A stretch of DNA of 18,235 bases from Limiplasma pullistercoris (GCA_018715165.1 DVMC01000038.1:1-18235), one strand, 5' to 3'. Shown: positions 1-7,238, counted from the stretch's first letter. Made by a program: numbers and translations. Notes: a model not told the origin generated them from the letters alone.

Positions 1-1044
1 CAGCGGTTCACGCTGCTTTTGAAGGAGCATCCCTGGTTCAAGGTCACGTGCGTGGCGGCTTCCAGCCGCAGTGCCGGAAAGCCTTACGCCGAGGCGGTGG
101 CGGGCCGCTGGGCCTTTCCCGGCACGCCGGTCCCCCCGGCCATCGGCCGGCTGACGGTGCTGGACGCCGCCGACGTGGAGAGCGTGGCCCGGCTGGTGGA
201 CTTTGTCTTCTGCGCCGTGGACATGAAAAAGGAGGACATCCGCGCCCTGGAGGAGCGCTACGCCAAGGCCGAGGTGCCCGTCATCAGCAACAACAGCGCC
301 AACCGCCACACCCCCGACGTGCCCATGCTGATTCCCGAAATCAACGGCGCGCACGCCGCCGTGATCGAGGCGCAACGCCGGCGGCTGGGCACGCATACCG
401 GCTTCATCGCCGTCAAACCCAACTGCTCCATCCAGAGCTATGTGCCTGCGCTCTGGCCGCTTCTGGACTTTGAGCCGCAGGCCGTCACGGTGTGCACCTA
501 TCAGGCCATCAGCGGCGCGGGCAAGACGTTTGAGACTTGGCCGGAGATGATCGACAACGTCATCCCCTACATCGGCGGCGAGGATGAAAAGAGCGAGCGC
601 GAGCCGCTCAAAATTTTCGGCCGCGTGGAAAACGGGGCCATCGTTGACGCCGCATCCCCGGTGATCAGCGCGCAGTGCCTGCGCGTGGCCGCTTCCGACG
701 GGCATATGGCCGCGGTGAGCGTCAAGTTCGGCCGCAAGCCCACCCGCGAGGAAATTCTGTCGCGCTGGGACAGCTGCCAGCCCGCCACGCTGGGGCTGGA
801 CCTGCCCTCCTCTCCGAAAAAGTTCCTTCATTACTTTGAGGACCCCGCGCGTCCCCAGACCCGGCTGGACCGGGATACAGAGGGAGGCATGGCCATCTGC
901 CTGGGCCGTCTGCGCGAGGACCCGGTGATGGACTACAAATTCGTCTGCTTGAGCCACAACACCCTTCGCGGCGCGGCAGGCGGCGGCGTGCTGAGCGCCG
1001 AGTACCTGTGCAAGCTGGGCTACATTCCCCATAAGGATCTTTGA
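1..1044 (+). CDS. asd: Aspartate-semialdehyde dehydrogenase, archaeal/fungal type (5'-truncated by window edge)
   Basis: The enzyme reduces beta-aspartyl phosphate to aspartate semialdehyde with NADPH in the cytoplasm, the branch point to lysine/diaminopimelate, threonine and methionine. The frame is open from base 1 and reads QRFTLLLKEHPWF, which matches the segment just after the N-terminal Gly-rich NADP-binding loop of the family. The true start therefore lies upstream, and only some 10-20 residues seem to be missing. The catalytic Cys is in the motif VKPNCSIQS (Cys codon 424-426), and the substrate-binding/catalytic His is in the segment around ASDGHMAAVSVKF. The GAGK and NNSAN segments also fit the archaeal/fungal-type branch rather than the classical E. 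coli branch. It lies 19 bases upstream of dapA on the same strand and is probably co-transcribed with it. The family call is firm; the substrate follows from the family and the dap neighbours. Confidence 0.93.
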   Translation, partial: QRFTLLLKEHPWFKVTCVAASSRSAGKPYAEAVAGRWAFPGTPVPPAIGRLTVLDAADVESVARLVDFVFCAVDMKKEDIRALEERYAKAEVPVISNNSANRHTPDVPMLIPEINGAHAAVIEAQRRRLGTHTGFIAVKPNCSIQSYVPALWPLLDFEPQAVTVCTYQAISGAGKTFETWPEMIDNVIPYIGGEDEKSEREPLKIFGRVENGAIVDAASPVISAQCLRVAASDGHMAAVSVKFGRKPTREEILSRWDSCQPATLGLDLPSSPKKFLHYFEDPARPQTRLDRDTEGGMAICLGRLREDPVMDYKFVCLSHNTLRGAAGGGVLSAEYLCKLGYIPHKDL

Positions 1045-1063
1045 TTGACGGGAGGTTTTGAGC

Positions 1064-1957
1064 ATGAAGCGTGAACCCCTGTTCCGTGGCAGCGCGGTGG
1101 CGCTGGTCACTCCCCTTAGGGGCGGCAAGGTGGACGTGGAGGCCCTTCATCGCCTGGTGGAAATGCATGTGAACGGCGGCACGGCGGCCATCGTCGCCTG
1201 CGGCACCACCGGTGAGCCCGCCACGCTGACCCCCGACGAACGCGAGCTGGTCATCCGCGAGGTGGTCGCCGCCGCAAGGGGCCGCGTGCCGGTCATCTGC
1301 GGCACGGGCAGCAACTGCACCCAGACCGTGATCGACACCGAGCGCCGCTACCGTGGCCTGGGCTGCGCGGCCCAGCTGGTGGTAACCCCCTATTACAACA
1401 AGACGACCCAGGAGGGGCTTTACGCCCACTTCATGGCCATCGCCGAGCACACGGAGCTCCCTATCGTGCTCTACAACGTGCCCGGCCGCACGGGTCTGGA
1501 TATCGCGCCCGAGACCATCGACCGGCTGGCGGAAAGCGGCCGCTTCGTGGCCCTGAAGGAAAGCAGCTACGACCTTCCCCGCGTGATGGAGAAGATCAGC
1601 GCGATGCGCGGCCGTCTCACCCTCTATTCCGGCAACGACGACATGATCTATCCCCTGCTGGCGCTGGGCGCGGAGGGCGTCATCTCCGTGCTGGCCAACG
1701 TGGCGCCCGCCTACGTGAGCGGCATGACCGGCGCCTACTTCGCCGGGAAAACGGACCAGGCGCTCACGATGCAGACCGAATGCCTTCCGCTGGTGCGCGC
1801 CCTGTTCAGCGAGGTCAGCCCCATCCCCTGCAAGCACGCGATGGAACTGCTGGGCCTGTGCAGCGGCGAATTGCGCCTGCCGCTCATCGACGCGGGTGAG
1901 GCTACCAAGCGCAAGCTGCGCGAAGCGCTGGTTAAGATGGGCATCCTGATTGCCTGA
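1064..1957 (+). CDS. dapA: 4-hydroxy-tetrahydrodipicolinate synthase
   Basis: It condenses aspartate semialdehyde with pyruvate, the committed step to diaminopimelate and lysine, in the cytoplasm. The 297-residue product has the usual family length and is a class I aldolase-type TIM barrel. Visible motifs are GTTGE (47-51), the Tyr of YNVPGRT (Tyr137) and the Schiff-base Lys in VALKES (Lys165). PYYNK at 109-113 is also typical. I chose the ATG at 1064 because GGAGG at 1051-1055 lies 8 bases before it; the in-frame TTG at 1058 is too close to that site. It sits between asd and dapB, so the three consecutive pathway enzymes form one operon. Confidence 0.96.
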   Translation: MKREPLFRGSAVALVTPLRGGKVDVEALHRLVEMHVNGGTAAIVACGTTGEPATLTPDERELVIREVVAAARGRVPVICGTGSNCTQTVIDTERRYRGLGCAAQLVVTPYYNKTTQEGLYAHFMAIAEHTELPIVLYNVPGRTGLDIAPETIDRLAESGRFVALKESSYDLPRVMEKISAMRGRLTLYSGNDDMIYPLLALGAEGVISVLANVAPAYVSGMTGAYFAGKTDQALTMQTECLPLVRALFSEVSPIPCKHAMELLGLCSGELRLPLIDAGEATKRKLREALVKMGILIA

Positions 1958-1982
1958 CCGAAGAAAAAGGAGGTACGGGAGC

Positions 1983-2741
1983 ATGCGAATCATCATCGGT
2001 GGAGCGCTGGGGCGCATGGGCCGCGAGCTGGCGCTGGCGGCGGAGGGCGCGGGCGCAGAGGTGGCCTGCGGCGTGGATGTGGCCTATGCGGGCCAGGCAG
2101 CCGCGTTTCCCATTGTCACGGGGTTCGAGCGCATCCGCGAGGACGCCGATGTGTTGATTGATTTTTCCCGGCCGGACGCGCTGCCGGAGCTTTTGCAGGC
2201 CGCGCTCACTCGCCGCATGCCCGTGGTGCTGTGCGCCACGGGCTATACGGATGTGGAGCTAAGCAGCATCCGCGAGGCGGCGCAAACGCTGCCGGTGCTG
2301 CGCAGCGCCAACATGAGCCTGGGCGTCAACGTGCTGACCGAGCTGGTGCGCATGGCCGCGCGCACGCTGGAGGGCTTCGACGTGGAAATCGTGGAGAAGC
2401 ACCACCGCATGAAGGCCGACAGCCCCAGCGGCACCGCGCTGATGCTCTACGAATCCGTTCAAAAAGAAAAAGGGCCCGAAACGAACCCTGTCTATGGCCG
2501 CTACGGCCGCACTCAAAAGCGCGCAGCCGGCGAGGTGGGCATTCATGCGGTGCGCGGCGGTACCGTCACCGGCGAACACGAGGTGGGCTTTTATGGAAAC
2601 GGAGAGCAGCTGATCCTGACGCACCGTGCGGAAAGCCGCGCCCTGTTTGCGCAGGGGGCGCTCAAGGCTGCCGCCTATCTGCTGGGCAAGCCTGCCGGAC
2701 TCTACTCCATGCAAGATGTGGTACGCGATATGCTCGTTTGA
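1983..2741 (+). CDS. dapB: 4-hydroxy-tetrahydrodipicolinate reductase
   Basis: It reduces the DapA product to tetrahydrodipicolinate with NAD(P)H. The 252-residue product carries the N-terminal nucleotide-binding loop GALGRMG (7-13), with Leu where Ala is commoner. IDFSRP follows at 59-64, then the catalytic block EKHHRMKADSPSGTA at 138-152 (His140/His141, Lys144), and RGGTVTGEHEV at 191-201. The start at 1983 is preceded by AAGGAGG ending at 1973, 9 bases away. It is 25 bases downstream of dapA. Its stop is only 5 bases from the stop of the convergent XRE gene, and I see no terminator in between, so dapB transcripts probably run into the antisense of that gene. Confidence 0.96.
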   Translation: MRIIIGGALGRMGRELALAAEGAGAEVACGVDVAYAGQAAAFPIVTGFERIREDADVLIDFSRPDALPELLQAALTRRMPVVLCATGYTDVELSSIREAAQTLPVLRSANMSLGVNVLTELVRMAARTLEGFDVEIVEKHHRMKADSPSGTALMLYESVQKEKGPETNPVYGRYGRTQKRAAGEVGIHAVRGGTVTGEHEVGFYGNGEQLILTHRAESRALFAQGALKAAAYLLGKPAGLYSMQDVVRDMLV

Positions 2742-2746
2742 CCGCC

Positions 2747-3073
2747 TTATTCGTCCGGGCTCCAGTCGGAGAGATGCTCCTGCAGGGTGCTGAGGATTTC
2801 ACGAATGACCAGGCGGCGATTGGGGTCCATGGCGCCGGAGGGATTTTCCTCGCCAGGGCTGCTCTGTAGGCTTCCCGCCAGCAGATAGTCCACGCCGACC
2901 CCCAGCGCATTGGACAGTGCGACGAGCGTTTCCAGGCTGGCCTTGCGGGTTCCGCGTTCCACATGCCCCACGAAGGACGTGCTTACGCCAATCCGTTCCG
3001 CCAGCTCCTGCTGCGTCAGGCCGATCAGCTGACGTTGCTTGCGTATGCGTTTGCCCATATCCACATAGTCCAT
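2747..3073 (-). CDS. XRE-family helix-turn-helix transcriptional regulator
   Basis: A 108-residue predicted DNA-binding protein. Residues about 7-66 form a Cro/C1-type HTH domain: RIRKQRQLIGLTQQELAERI, then VSTSFVGHVERG as recognition helix, then SLETLVALSNALGVGVDYLL. The remaining 40 residues are hydrophilic and not recognisable. The start at 3073 is preceded on the minus strand by a run of Gs 6 bases upstream. An internal Met at residue 6 (MGKRIRK) is the alternative start. Small stand-alone XRE proteins of this kind are common in Firmicutes, and the target cannot be inferred. It is convergent with dapB, and its own promoter region contains an imperfect dyad that could be an autoregulatory operator. 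Confidence 0.88.
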   Translation of the reverse strand: MDYVDMGKRIRKQRQLIGLTQQELAERIGVSTSFVGHVERGTRKASLETLVALSNALGVGVDYLLAGSLQSSPGEENPSGAMDPNRRLVIREILSTLQEHLSDWSPDE

Positions 3074-3109
3074 CGTTTTTCCCCCCCGCTTTGCGTCGCA
3101 TGTGGTTTA

Positions 3110-3138
3110 ACTATATCAACGCGCCGACCCTATGAAAA
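3110..3138 (-). promoter_or_regulatory. Candidate sigma-A promoter of the XRE gene
   Basis: Read on the minus strand: -35 TTTTCA (3138-3133), a 17-base spacer, and -10 TATAGT (3115-3110). This would start transcription roughly 40 bases before the XRE start codon. An imperfect dyad with outer half-sites GTT/AAC (3105-3120) covers the -10 box, and an inverted repeat AAAAAGT/ACTTTTT (3135-3158) overlaps and extends upstream of the -35 box. Either could be an operator. The hexamers are visible; function is inferred. Confidence 0.45.
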
Positions 3139-3237
3139 AGTCCTTTGAGTCACTTTTTGCAACTGATAGAACATATTTCATCCCTGTAAGTACGCTTTTC
3201 CGCCAGTGCTAGAAATGGCTGGCGGCATCGGCACACC

Positions 3238-3261
3238 AAAAAAAGCAACCGGACGGCTGCT
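3238..3261 (-). terminator. Candidate intrinsic terminator (minus strand)
   Basis: On the minus strand AGCAGCC (3261-3255) pairs with GGTTGCT (3250-3244), including one G-U pair, leaving a 4-base loop. It is followed by a run of seven Ts that begins at the last stem base (3244-3238). It lies about 90 bases beyond the stronger hairpin just after degV. It could be a back-up terminator for degV or the end of a short separate transcript. Confidence 0.6.
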
Positions 3262-3269
3262 TTGTCAAA

Positions 3270-3287
3270 GCCTGCCAGACGGCAGGC
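3270..3287. repeat. Perfect 7-bp inverted repeat (hairpin)
   Basis: GCCTGCC (3270-3276) and GGCAGGC (3281-3287) are perfectly complementary around a 4-base loop AGAC. Neither side has a long T-tract, so it is not a clear terminator by itself. It lies 8 bases upstream, on the minus strand, of the terminator-like hairpin at 3244-3261. Confidence 0.6.
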
Positions 3288-3345
3288 AAACCTTTAACCC
3301 TTTGGACGTATAGCAGCGCTCCCCTTGCCAAAGGCGTTTGCGCGC

Positions 3346-3386
3346 AAGAAACGCCGCCGGCCTCTTTGCATGAAGCCGGCGGCGTT
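3346..3386 (-). terminator. Terminator of degV
   Basis: A perfect 12-bp stem: AACGCCGCCGGC (3350-3361) and GCCGGCGGCGTT (3375-3386), with a 13-base loop. It begins 15 bases after the degV stop codon. On the minus strand the stem runs into TTTCTT (3351-3346). The plus strand also has GTTTT after the stem, so weak bidirectional action is possible. Confidence 0.8.
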
Positions 3387-3400
3387 GTTTTGTCGTCCTT

Positions 3401-4279
3401 TCAGCAGGGACGCTCCTTGCCGAAGAAGCAGATGGCCACCGTTCCGGGACCGCAGTGCGCGCCAATCACCGGGCCGACATAATAGGTCTGGATCTCGCCC
3501 AGAGCGGGCACGCGCTCCCGGAGCATGGTTTCCAGCCGTGCGGCGTCGTCGGGCGCATCCGCATGCAGGATGATAGTCATGGCCTGCGCGGGATCGTCGA
3601 TGTTCTCGGCGGCCTTGTCCGCGATCAGGCGCAGCGCCGCCTTGCGGCCGCGCACCTTGTCGGAGCTGACCAGCTTGCCTGCGCGGTTTTCGGTGATGAT
3701 GGGCTTGAGGTCCAGCATGGTGCCCACGGTAGCCGCCATGGCGCCGATGCGGCCGCCGCGGCGCAGGTATTTGAGATCATCCACGGTAAACCAGGCCTGG
3801 GCGCGCATCTTGTTGTCCTCCAGCCACTGGGCCACCTCGTCCATGCTCTTGCCCTGGCGGTAGAGCTCGTGGGCCTTGAGTATGAGGATGGTCTGCGGAG
3901 CGGAGATACTCAGCGTGTCCACCACCGTCATGCGGCGGTCGGGATACTTGGCCAGCAGCTCCTCGCGGGCGGCGTACACATTGTTGATCGTGCCGGACAG
4001 CTGGCTGGAAAACGCCACAAACAGGATATCCTTGCCATCCTTAAAACAGGGCTCAAAATATTCGATATACGCCGCCGTCGGCAGCAGGGAAGTGACCGGC
4101 GCGGCGCCGGCGCGCATGTTGTCGAAGTATTCCTTCTGTCTGCCGCTGCGGCCCAGGTCGTCGAAGTATTCCTTTCCGTCCAGGATATAGGGCATGTACA
4201 CCATGGTCATGTCCAGTTCATCCACATAGCGGAAGGGCAGGTCGGAATCGGAATCGGTCATAAACACATACGGATTCAT
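3401..4279 (-). CDS. DegV family protein (fatty-acid-binding, FakB-like)
   Basis: DegV/FakB proteins bind a fatty acid in a buried pocket. In characterised Firmicutes they present it to the kinase FakA for phosphorylation and entry into phospholipid synthesis. The 292-residue product has the family length. Visible motifs are TDSDSDLP (8-15, usually TDSTSDLP), a TSLLPT segment (63-68) in place of the usual TSQPS, SSQLSGT (91-97), the YLRRGGRIG stretch (171-179), and the C-terminal GPVIGAHCGPG block (269-279) with the conserved His. The start is supported by AAAGGAGG at 4293-4286, six bases before the ATG. It has its own promoter and terminator, so it is monocistronic. No fakA-like gene is in the window, so the lipid role is inferred from the family only. 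Confidence 0.92.
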   Translation of the reverse strand: MNPYVFMTDSDSDLPFRYVDELDMTMVYMPYILDGKEYFDDLGRSGRQKEYFDNMRAGAAPVTSLLPTAAYIEYFEPCFKDGKDILFVAFSSQLSGTINNVYAAREELLAKYPDRRMTVVDTLSISAPQTILILKAHELYRQGKSMDEVAQWLEDNKMRAQAWFTVDDLKYLRRGGRIGAMAATVGTMLDLKPIITENRAGKLVSSDKVRGRKAALRLIADKAAENIDDPAQAMTIILHADAPDDAARLETMLRERVPALGEIQTYYVGPVIGAHCGPGTVAICFFGKERPC

Positions 4280-4303
4280 GCGGACCCTCCTTTGGAAAGA
4301 AGT

Positions 4304-4317
4304 GGGCCGATCGGCCC
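4304..4317. repeat. Perfect 14-bp palindrome in the degV leader
   Basis: GGGCCGATCGGCCC is a perfect 14-base palindrome. It lies between the predicted degV transcription start (about 4335) and the degV ribosome site (4286-4293), and 88 bases upstream of the divergent promoter. It could be a dimeric-repressor operator or, as RNA, a tight hairpin near the ribosome site. The sequence is seen directly; the role is inferred. Confidence 0.6.
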
Positions 4318-4341
4318 TATCAGTTCTTATGATACGTAGTT

Positions 4342-4370
4342 ATTGTACCCTGTCCGTTCCATTTTTGCAA
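4342..4370 (-). promoter_or_regulatory. Candidate sigma-A promoter of degV
   Basis: On the minus strand: -35 TTGCAA (4370-4365), a spacer of exactly 17 bases, and -10 TACAAT (4347-4342). This predicts a transcript start near 4335 and a leader of about 55 bases containing the palindrome at 4304-4317. The match to the consensus is good and the location is as expected. Confidence 0.7.
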
Positions 4371-4404
4371 GCGGCTCGCCTCCTTTTGCACCGCCCTGGG
4401 CCGC

Positions 4405-4433
4405 TTGTTTCCCGTTTCCAAATATGGTACACT
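4405..4433 (+). promoter_or_regulatory. Candidate sigma-A promoter of the GT-C gene
   Basis: -35 TTGTTT (4405-4410), a 17-base spacer, and -10 TACACT (4428-4433). This would start transcription about 30 bases before the ATG at 4470. The hexamers match the consensus only moderately, but the spacing is ideal and the site is divergent from the degV promoter. Confidence 0.45.
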
Positions 4434-4469
4434 GAAAACAGAGAATCGCGCGGAGAAAGGGGCGGATGC

Positions 4470-5984
4470 ATGATGTGCGCCGTTCGCTCCCGCCGCGGGC
4501 AAAATGCGCGGGTCTTTGCCTATGCGCTGCTCGTTGCCGCGGCGGTGCTGTTTTTTTGCTCCAAGTCCTCCTTCGGCTATCCCATCAACGACTGGTCCGA
4601 TGCCAACATCTACTTTACCATCGGCAAGGGCATGACGCGGGGGCAGGTGGTCTACCGCGACCTGTATGACCACAAGGGGCCGCTGCTCTATGCCCTGCAC
4701 GCGCTGTGCGCGCTGATCTCCTTTTGGGATTTTACCGGCGTGTACCTGATGGAGATCTGCCTTGCGGCCCTGTTTTTGACCGGCGCCTATCGTCTGATGG
4801 TCCTCTATGGCGCGCGCCGCGCCGCCTGGCTGATGCTTCCTGTGCTGGCGCTGCTGATCTATACCTCCGCCAGCTTTGCGGAAGGCGACAGTGCCGAGGA
4901 ACTGTGCCTGCCGCTGATGGTCTGGTCGCTCTACGGCGTTTTGCGCCATTTTGGCCGCGGCGGCGGGCGTATGCCGGCGCGCGAGCTTGTTTGGCAGGGC
5001 GTGCTGGCCGGCTGCGTGTTCTGGATCAAATTCACCATTTGCGGCGTGCATGCCGGGCTGTTCCTGGCATTGCTGGTCCACCTGGCAGCCCGGCGCGACT
5101 GGCGCGGCCTGTGGCGTTCGCTCGGTTGGCTGATTGCGGGGTTTGCGCTGTCCACCTTGCCCTGGGTGCTCTACTTCGGCGTGAACGGGGCCGTCTCGGA
5201 CTGGCTGGGCACCTATCTGTATGACAATCTGTTCCTGTATTCTGCCTCCGAGGAGGCTTCCGGCCTTGTGCAGCGGATCAAGGCCATGCTGCTGTGCGGC
5301 TGGGAATGGGTGCGGGACAATCCGCTGTGCGTGCTGTCCGTAGCCGGGGGCTTGGTGTGGTACGCCTGGAAGCGCCCCCGCCGCGAGGGCCTAGCCATGT
5401 GGCTGGCTGCGATGCTGGGCGCGCTGGGCGTGTTTGCGGGCGGCAAGAGCTACCCCTATTACGGACTGGCGCTGGCCGCGCTGGTGCCGCTTGGCTTTCT
5501 TCCCCTGGGCAGGGCGCTGGAGGGCCGGCTTGCACGCCTCTCACGATGGGCGCTGACGGGCTGCGCCGCGGCGCTGGCGGCCGCTTGCGTAGGCCTGTGC
5601 CCGCTGCTCAGCGGCAACATGACGGCGGATTACGGCGCGCCCTTCGGTCAGCCTCGCGAGGAAACCATGCAGTACCGCATCGCCGCCTATCTGGAGCCTG
5701 ACGCGACGCTGCTCAACTATGGCTTCATGGATGCGGGCTTCTACACCGCCGCTGGGCTTGTACCGAGCGTGAAATACTTTCACCAGACCAACGTGCCCCT
5801 GCAGGAGATGCTTGACGAACAGCTTCGCTATATCCGGGAAGGACTTTGCAACTATGTCGTTGCGCGAGGCAAGCAGCCGGAATGGATCGTGGAGCGCTAT
5901 GAGCTGATCGCCACGGAAAGCAGCCCGAACTTCTGGTATGACGCGGTTTATCTGTACCGTCAAAAATCGCTAAGCAGCCGCTAA
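4470..5984 (+). CDS. Polytopic membrane protein, GT-C/ArnT-like (glycosyltransferase family 39-like)
   Basis: A 504-residue integral membrane protein with about ten hydrophobic segments. After the first one (16-30) comes an outward loop with DWSDANIY (41-48) and then RGQVVYRDLYDHKGPLLY (58-74). This pattern is typical of GT-C transferases of the ArnT/PMT/DUF2029 group, where the acidic residues of the first loop take part in catalysis with a polyprenyl-phosphate sugar donor. Residues about 395-504 form a soluble C-terminal part. I took the ATG at 4470, or the adjacent one at 4473, because GAAAGGGG lies 7 bases upstream. The frame is open further 5' but runs through the promoter and degV start. 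The acceptor is unknown: no polyprenyl sugar-synthesis gene is adjacent. It stands alone between degV and the Mnh operon. Confidence 0.75.
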   Translation: MMCAVRSRRGQNARVFAYALLVAAAVLFFCSKSSFGYPINDWSDANIYFTIGKGMTRGQVVYRDLYDHKGPLLYALHALCALISFWDFTGVYLMEICLAALFLTGAYRLMVLYGARRAAWLMLPVLALLIYTSASFAEGDSAEELCLPLMVWSLYGVLRHFGRGGGRMPARELVWQGVLAGCVFWIKFTICGVHAGLFLALLVHLAARRDWRGLWRSLGWLIAGFALSTLPWVLYFGVNGAVSDWLGTYLYDNLFLYSASEEASGLVQRIKAMLLCGWEWVRDNPLCVLSVAGGLVWYAWKRPRREGLAMWLAAMLGALGVFAGGKSYPYYGLALAALVPLGFLPLGRALEGRLARLSRWALTGCAAALAAACVGLCPLLSGNMTADYGAPFGQPREETMQYRIAAYLEPDATLLNYGFMDAGFYTAAGLVPSVKYFHQTNVPLQEMLDEQLRYIREGLCNYVVARGKQPEWIVERYELIATESSPNFWYDAVYLYRQKSLSSR

Positions 5985-6021
5985 ACCTGCCGGAAAAATG
6001 CGAAACCATTCCTGGCCGGCG

Positions 6022-6050
6022 TTGACTTTTGCAGGGTTGCGGCGTACAAT
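6022..6050 (+). promoter_or_regulatory. Strong sigma-A promoter of the Mnh/Mrp-like operon
   Basis: -35 TTGACT (6022-6027), a 17-base spacer, and -10 TACAAT (6045-6050); both hexamers match the consensus at five of six positions. The predicted start is near 6057, giving a leader of about 75 bases to the mnhE ATG at 6132. TGATGG (6058-6063) can pair with CCATCA (6100-6105) and close a loop around most of that leader. Confidence 0.8.
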
Positions 6051-6131
6051 GTCAAGCTGATGGTTTTCGTGTTCTTACCTATTAAATGAGGGGAGCCGGC
6101 CATCATCCGCAAGAGGGAGGAGGTCCATCGA

Positions 6132-6605
6132 ATGTTCTTTGTGTTCTTCTTGTTATGGGTGGCGTTTAATGGCCGTCTGACATGGGAAATCGCCGCTTTC
6201 GGCGCGGTTCTCTCCGGCGTGCTGTACGCCTTCTGCTGTGCGTTTTTAGGCTACAGCCCCAAAAAGGACTGGGCCGCGGCCCGGCTGATCCCTGCCGCGC
6301 TGCGCTATGTGGGACTGCTTTTGACGGAAATCGTCAAATGCAACCTGGCGCTGACGCGCATCGTGTTCGCCCCGAAGCTCGAGGTCAAGCCCCACCTGGT
6401 CACCTTCCGCACCCCGCTGAAGGGTGGGTTCAAGAGTGCGCTGGCGGATTCCATTACGCTGACGCCCGGCACCATCACCGTTCACAGCGAAGGCGACCGC
6501 CTGACCGTCCACTGCCTGGATACGCAGTTCATGGAAGGCATTGACGACACGTCATTTTCCCAGGCGCTTGAAAAAATGCAAAAGACAAAGGAGGAAGAGG
6601 CATGA
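6132..6605 (+). CDS. mnhE: Mrp/Mnh antiporter subunit E (MbhA-like)
   Basis: A 157-residue membrane protein of the MnhE family (PF01899), the first gene of the operon. Hydrophobic segments lie at about 1-11, 19-40 and 50-72. They are followed by a cytoplasmic domain carrying the family hallmark ADSITLTPGTITV (105-117), then TVHCLDTQF. In Mrp antiporters and the Mbh hydrogenase this subunit belongs to the small-subunit cluster that joins the antiporter-like chains. The ATG at 6132 has a strong site GGAGGAGGT (6116-6124). Its stop overlaps the mnhF start by 4 bases (ATGA), implying translational coupling. Confidence 0.92.
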   Translation: MFFVFFLLWVAFNGRLTWEIAAFGAVLSGVLYAFCCAFLGYSPKKDWAAARLIPAALRYVGLLLTEIVKCNLALTRIVFAPKLEVKPHLVTFRTPLKGGFKSALADSITLTPGTITVHSEGDRLTVHCLDTQFMEGIDDTSFSQALEKMQKTKEEEA

Positions 6606-6922
6606 ATCTCGCTGACGCCTATCATGCGTTTTACATGGCTGTTCTGGTATGTCTGAGCGTGCTGACGCTGTTCTGCCTGTTCCGCGCCATTCAGGGGCCG
6701 CGCATCGCCGACCGCATCGTTTCCATCAACATGATCTGTACGCTCACCATGACCATGATCTGCATCCTGGCCGCCATGCTGGGCGAGGGATACCTGGTGG
6801 ACGTGGCGCTCATCTACGCGCTGCTGGGCTTCCTGGCGGTGGTGGTGCTGTGCAAGGTCTACATGGGCGTCGCCCTGGAGGAGCGCGAAAAGAAGGAAAA
6901 GGAGGCCCGCTCCGATGCTTGA
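6602..6922 (+). CDS. mnhF: Mrp/Mnh antiporter subunit F (MbhB-like)
   Basis: A 106-residue protein with three membrane segments (about 12-28, 43-60, 65-88) and a short charged C-terminal tail. The family pattern is visible as FRAIQGPRIADRIVSIN (27-43), with the GP and DR pairs typical of MnhF/MrpF (PF04066). Asp67 in the third segment (YLVDVALIYALLGF) is also characteristic. A GGAGGAAGAGG stretch just before the start acts as ribosome site. It overlaps mnhE by 4 bases and mnhG by 8. Confidence 0.92.
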   Translation: MNLADAYHAFYMAVLVCLSVLTLFCLFRAIQGPRIADRIVSINMICTLTMTMICILAAMLGEGYLVDVALIYALLGFLAVVVLCKVYMGVALEEREKKEKEARSDA

Positions 6923-7238
6923 CTGGTTCCGTTTCGTGTTGACGGCCGTTTTGATGCTGGCCGGGCTGTTTGTGCTGCTGGTGGGCGTGGTATCGCAGTA
7001 CCGTTTCCGCTATGTGCTCAACCGCATGCACGCCGCCTCCATGGGGGATTCGCTGGGCATGCTTCTGGTGCTCACCGGCCTGTGCATTTCCCAGAACGAC
7101 GGCTGGGTCATCCTGAAATATCTGCTGACGGCGCTGTTCCTGTGGCTGACCAGCCCCACCGGCAGCCATCTGATCGCGCGCCTGGAGCTGACCACCAACG
7201 AACATCCTGAGCAGGAAATGGAGATGATCGAACTATGA
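6915..7238 (+). CDS. mnhG: Mrp/Mnh antiporter subunit G (MbhC-like)
   Basis: A 107-residue protein with three membrane segments, matching the MnhG/MrpG family (PF03334). The signature RMHAASMGDSLG (37-48) and the closing segment LTSPTGSHLIAR (78-89) are both visible. In this family the RMHA stretch is near invariant. AAAAGGAGG lies just upstream inside mnhF. It overlaps mnhF by 8 bases and the next gene by 4, as expected for fixed stoichiometry in one complex. Confidence 0.92.
   Translation: MLDWFRFVLTAVLMLAGLFVLLVGVVSQYRFRYVLNRMHAASMGDSLGMLLVLTGLCISQNDGWVILKYLLTALFLWLTSPTGSHLIARLELTTNEHPEQEMEMIEL

Larger units (their letters stand above)
3074..3400. other. Intergenic region with promoter and hairpins between XRE and degV genes
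   Basis: About 327 bases without a convincing gene. From left to right it holds the XRE promoter and dyads (3105-3158), a 7-bp hairpin without a T-tract (3200-3225), a minus-strand hairpin plus T7 (3238-3261), a perfect 7-bp hairpin with a 4-base loop (3270-3287), and the degV terminator (3350-3386). Short open frames here are GC-rich shadows without ribosome sites. The stretch 3240-3349 on the minus strand, bounded by two terminator-like structures, could be a short transcript, but I see no start signal for one. Confidence 0.6.

Noticed and set aside
722..2017. A 431-codon minus-strand frame opposite dapA
   Set aside because: Antisense to DapA with all catalytic residues; product is compositionally biased.
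3200..3225. Hairpin CCGCCAG/CTGGCGG considered as a terminator
   Set aside because: The stem is perfect over 7 bp but neither strand has a T-tract after it.
3455..4339. A plus-strand frame opposite degV
   Set aside because: Antisense to a complete DegV protein with promoter, ribosome site and terminator.
5985..6021. Inverted GCCGG/CCGGC considered as terminator of the GT-C gene
   Set aside because: Only 5 bp with a long loop and no T-tract; transcription may read into the Mnh operon.
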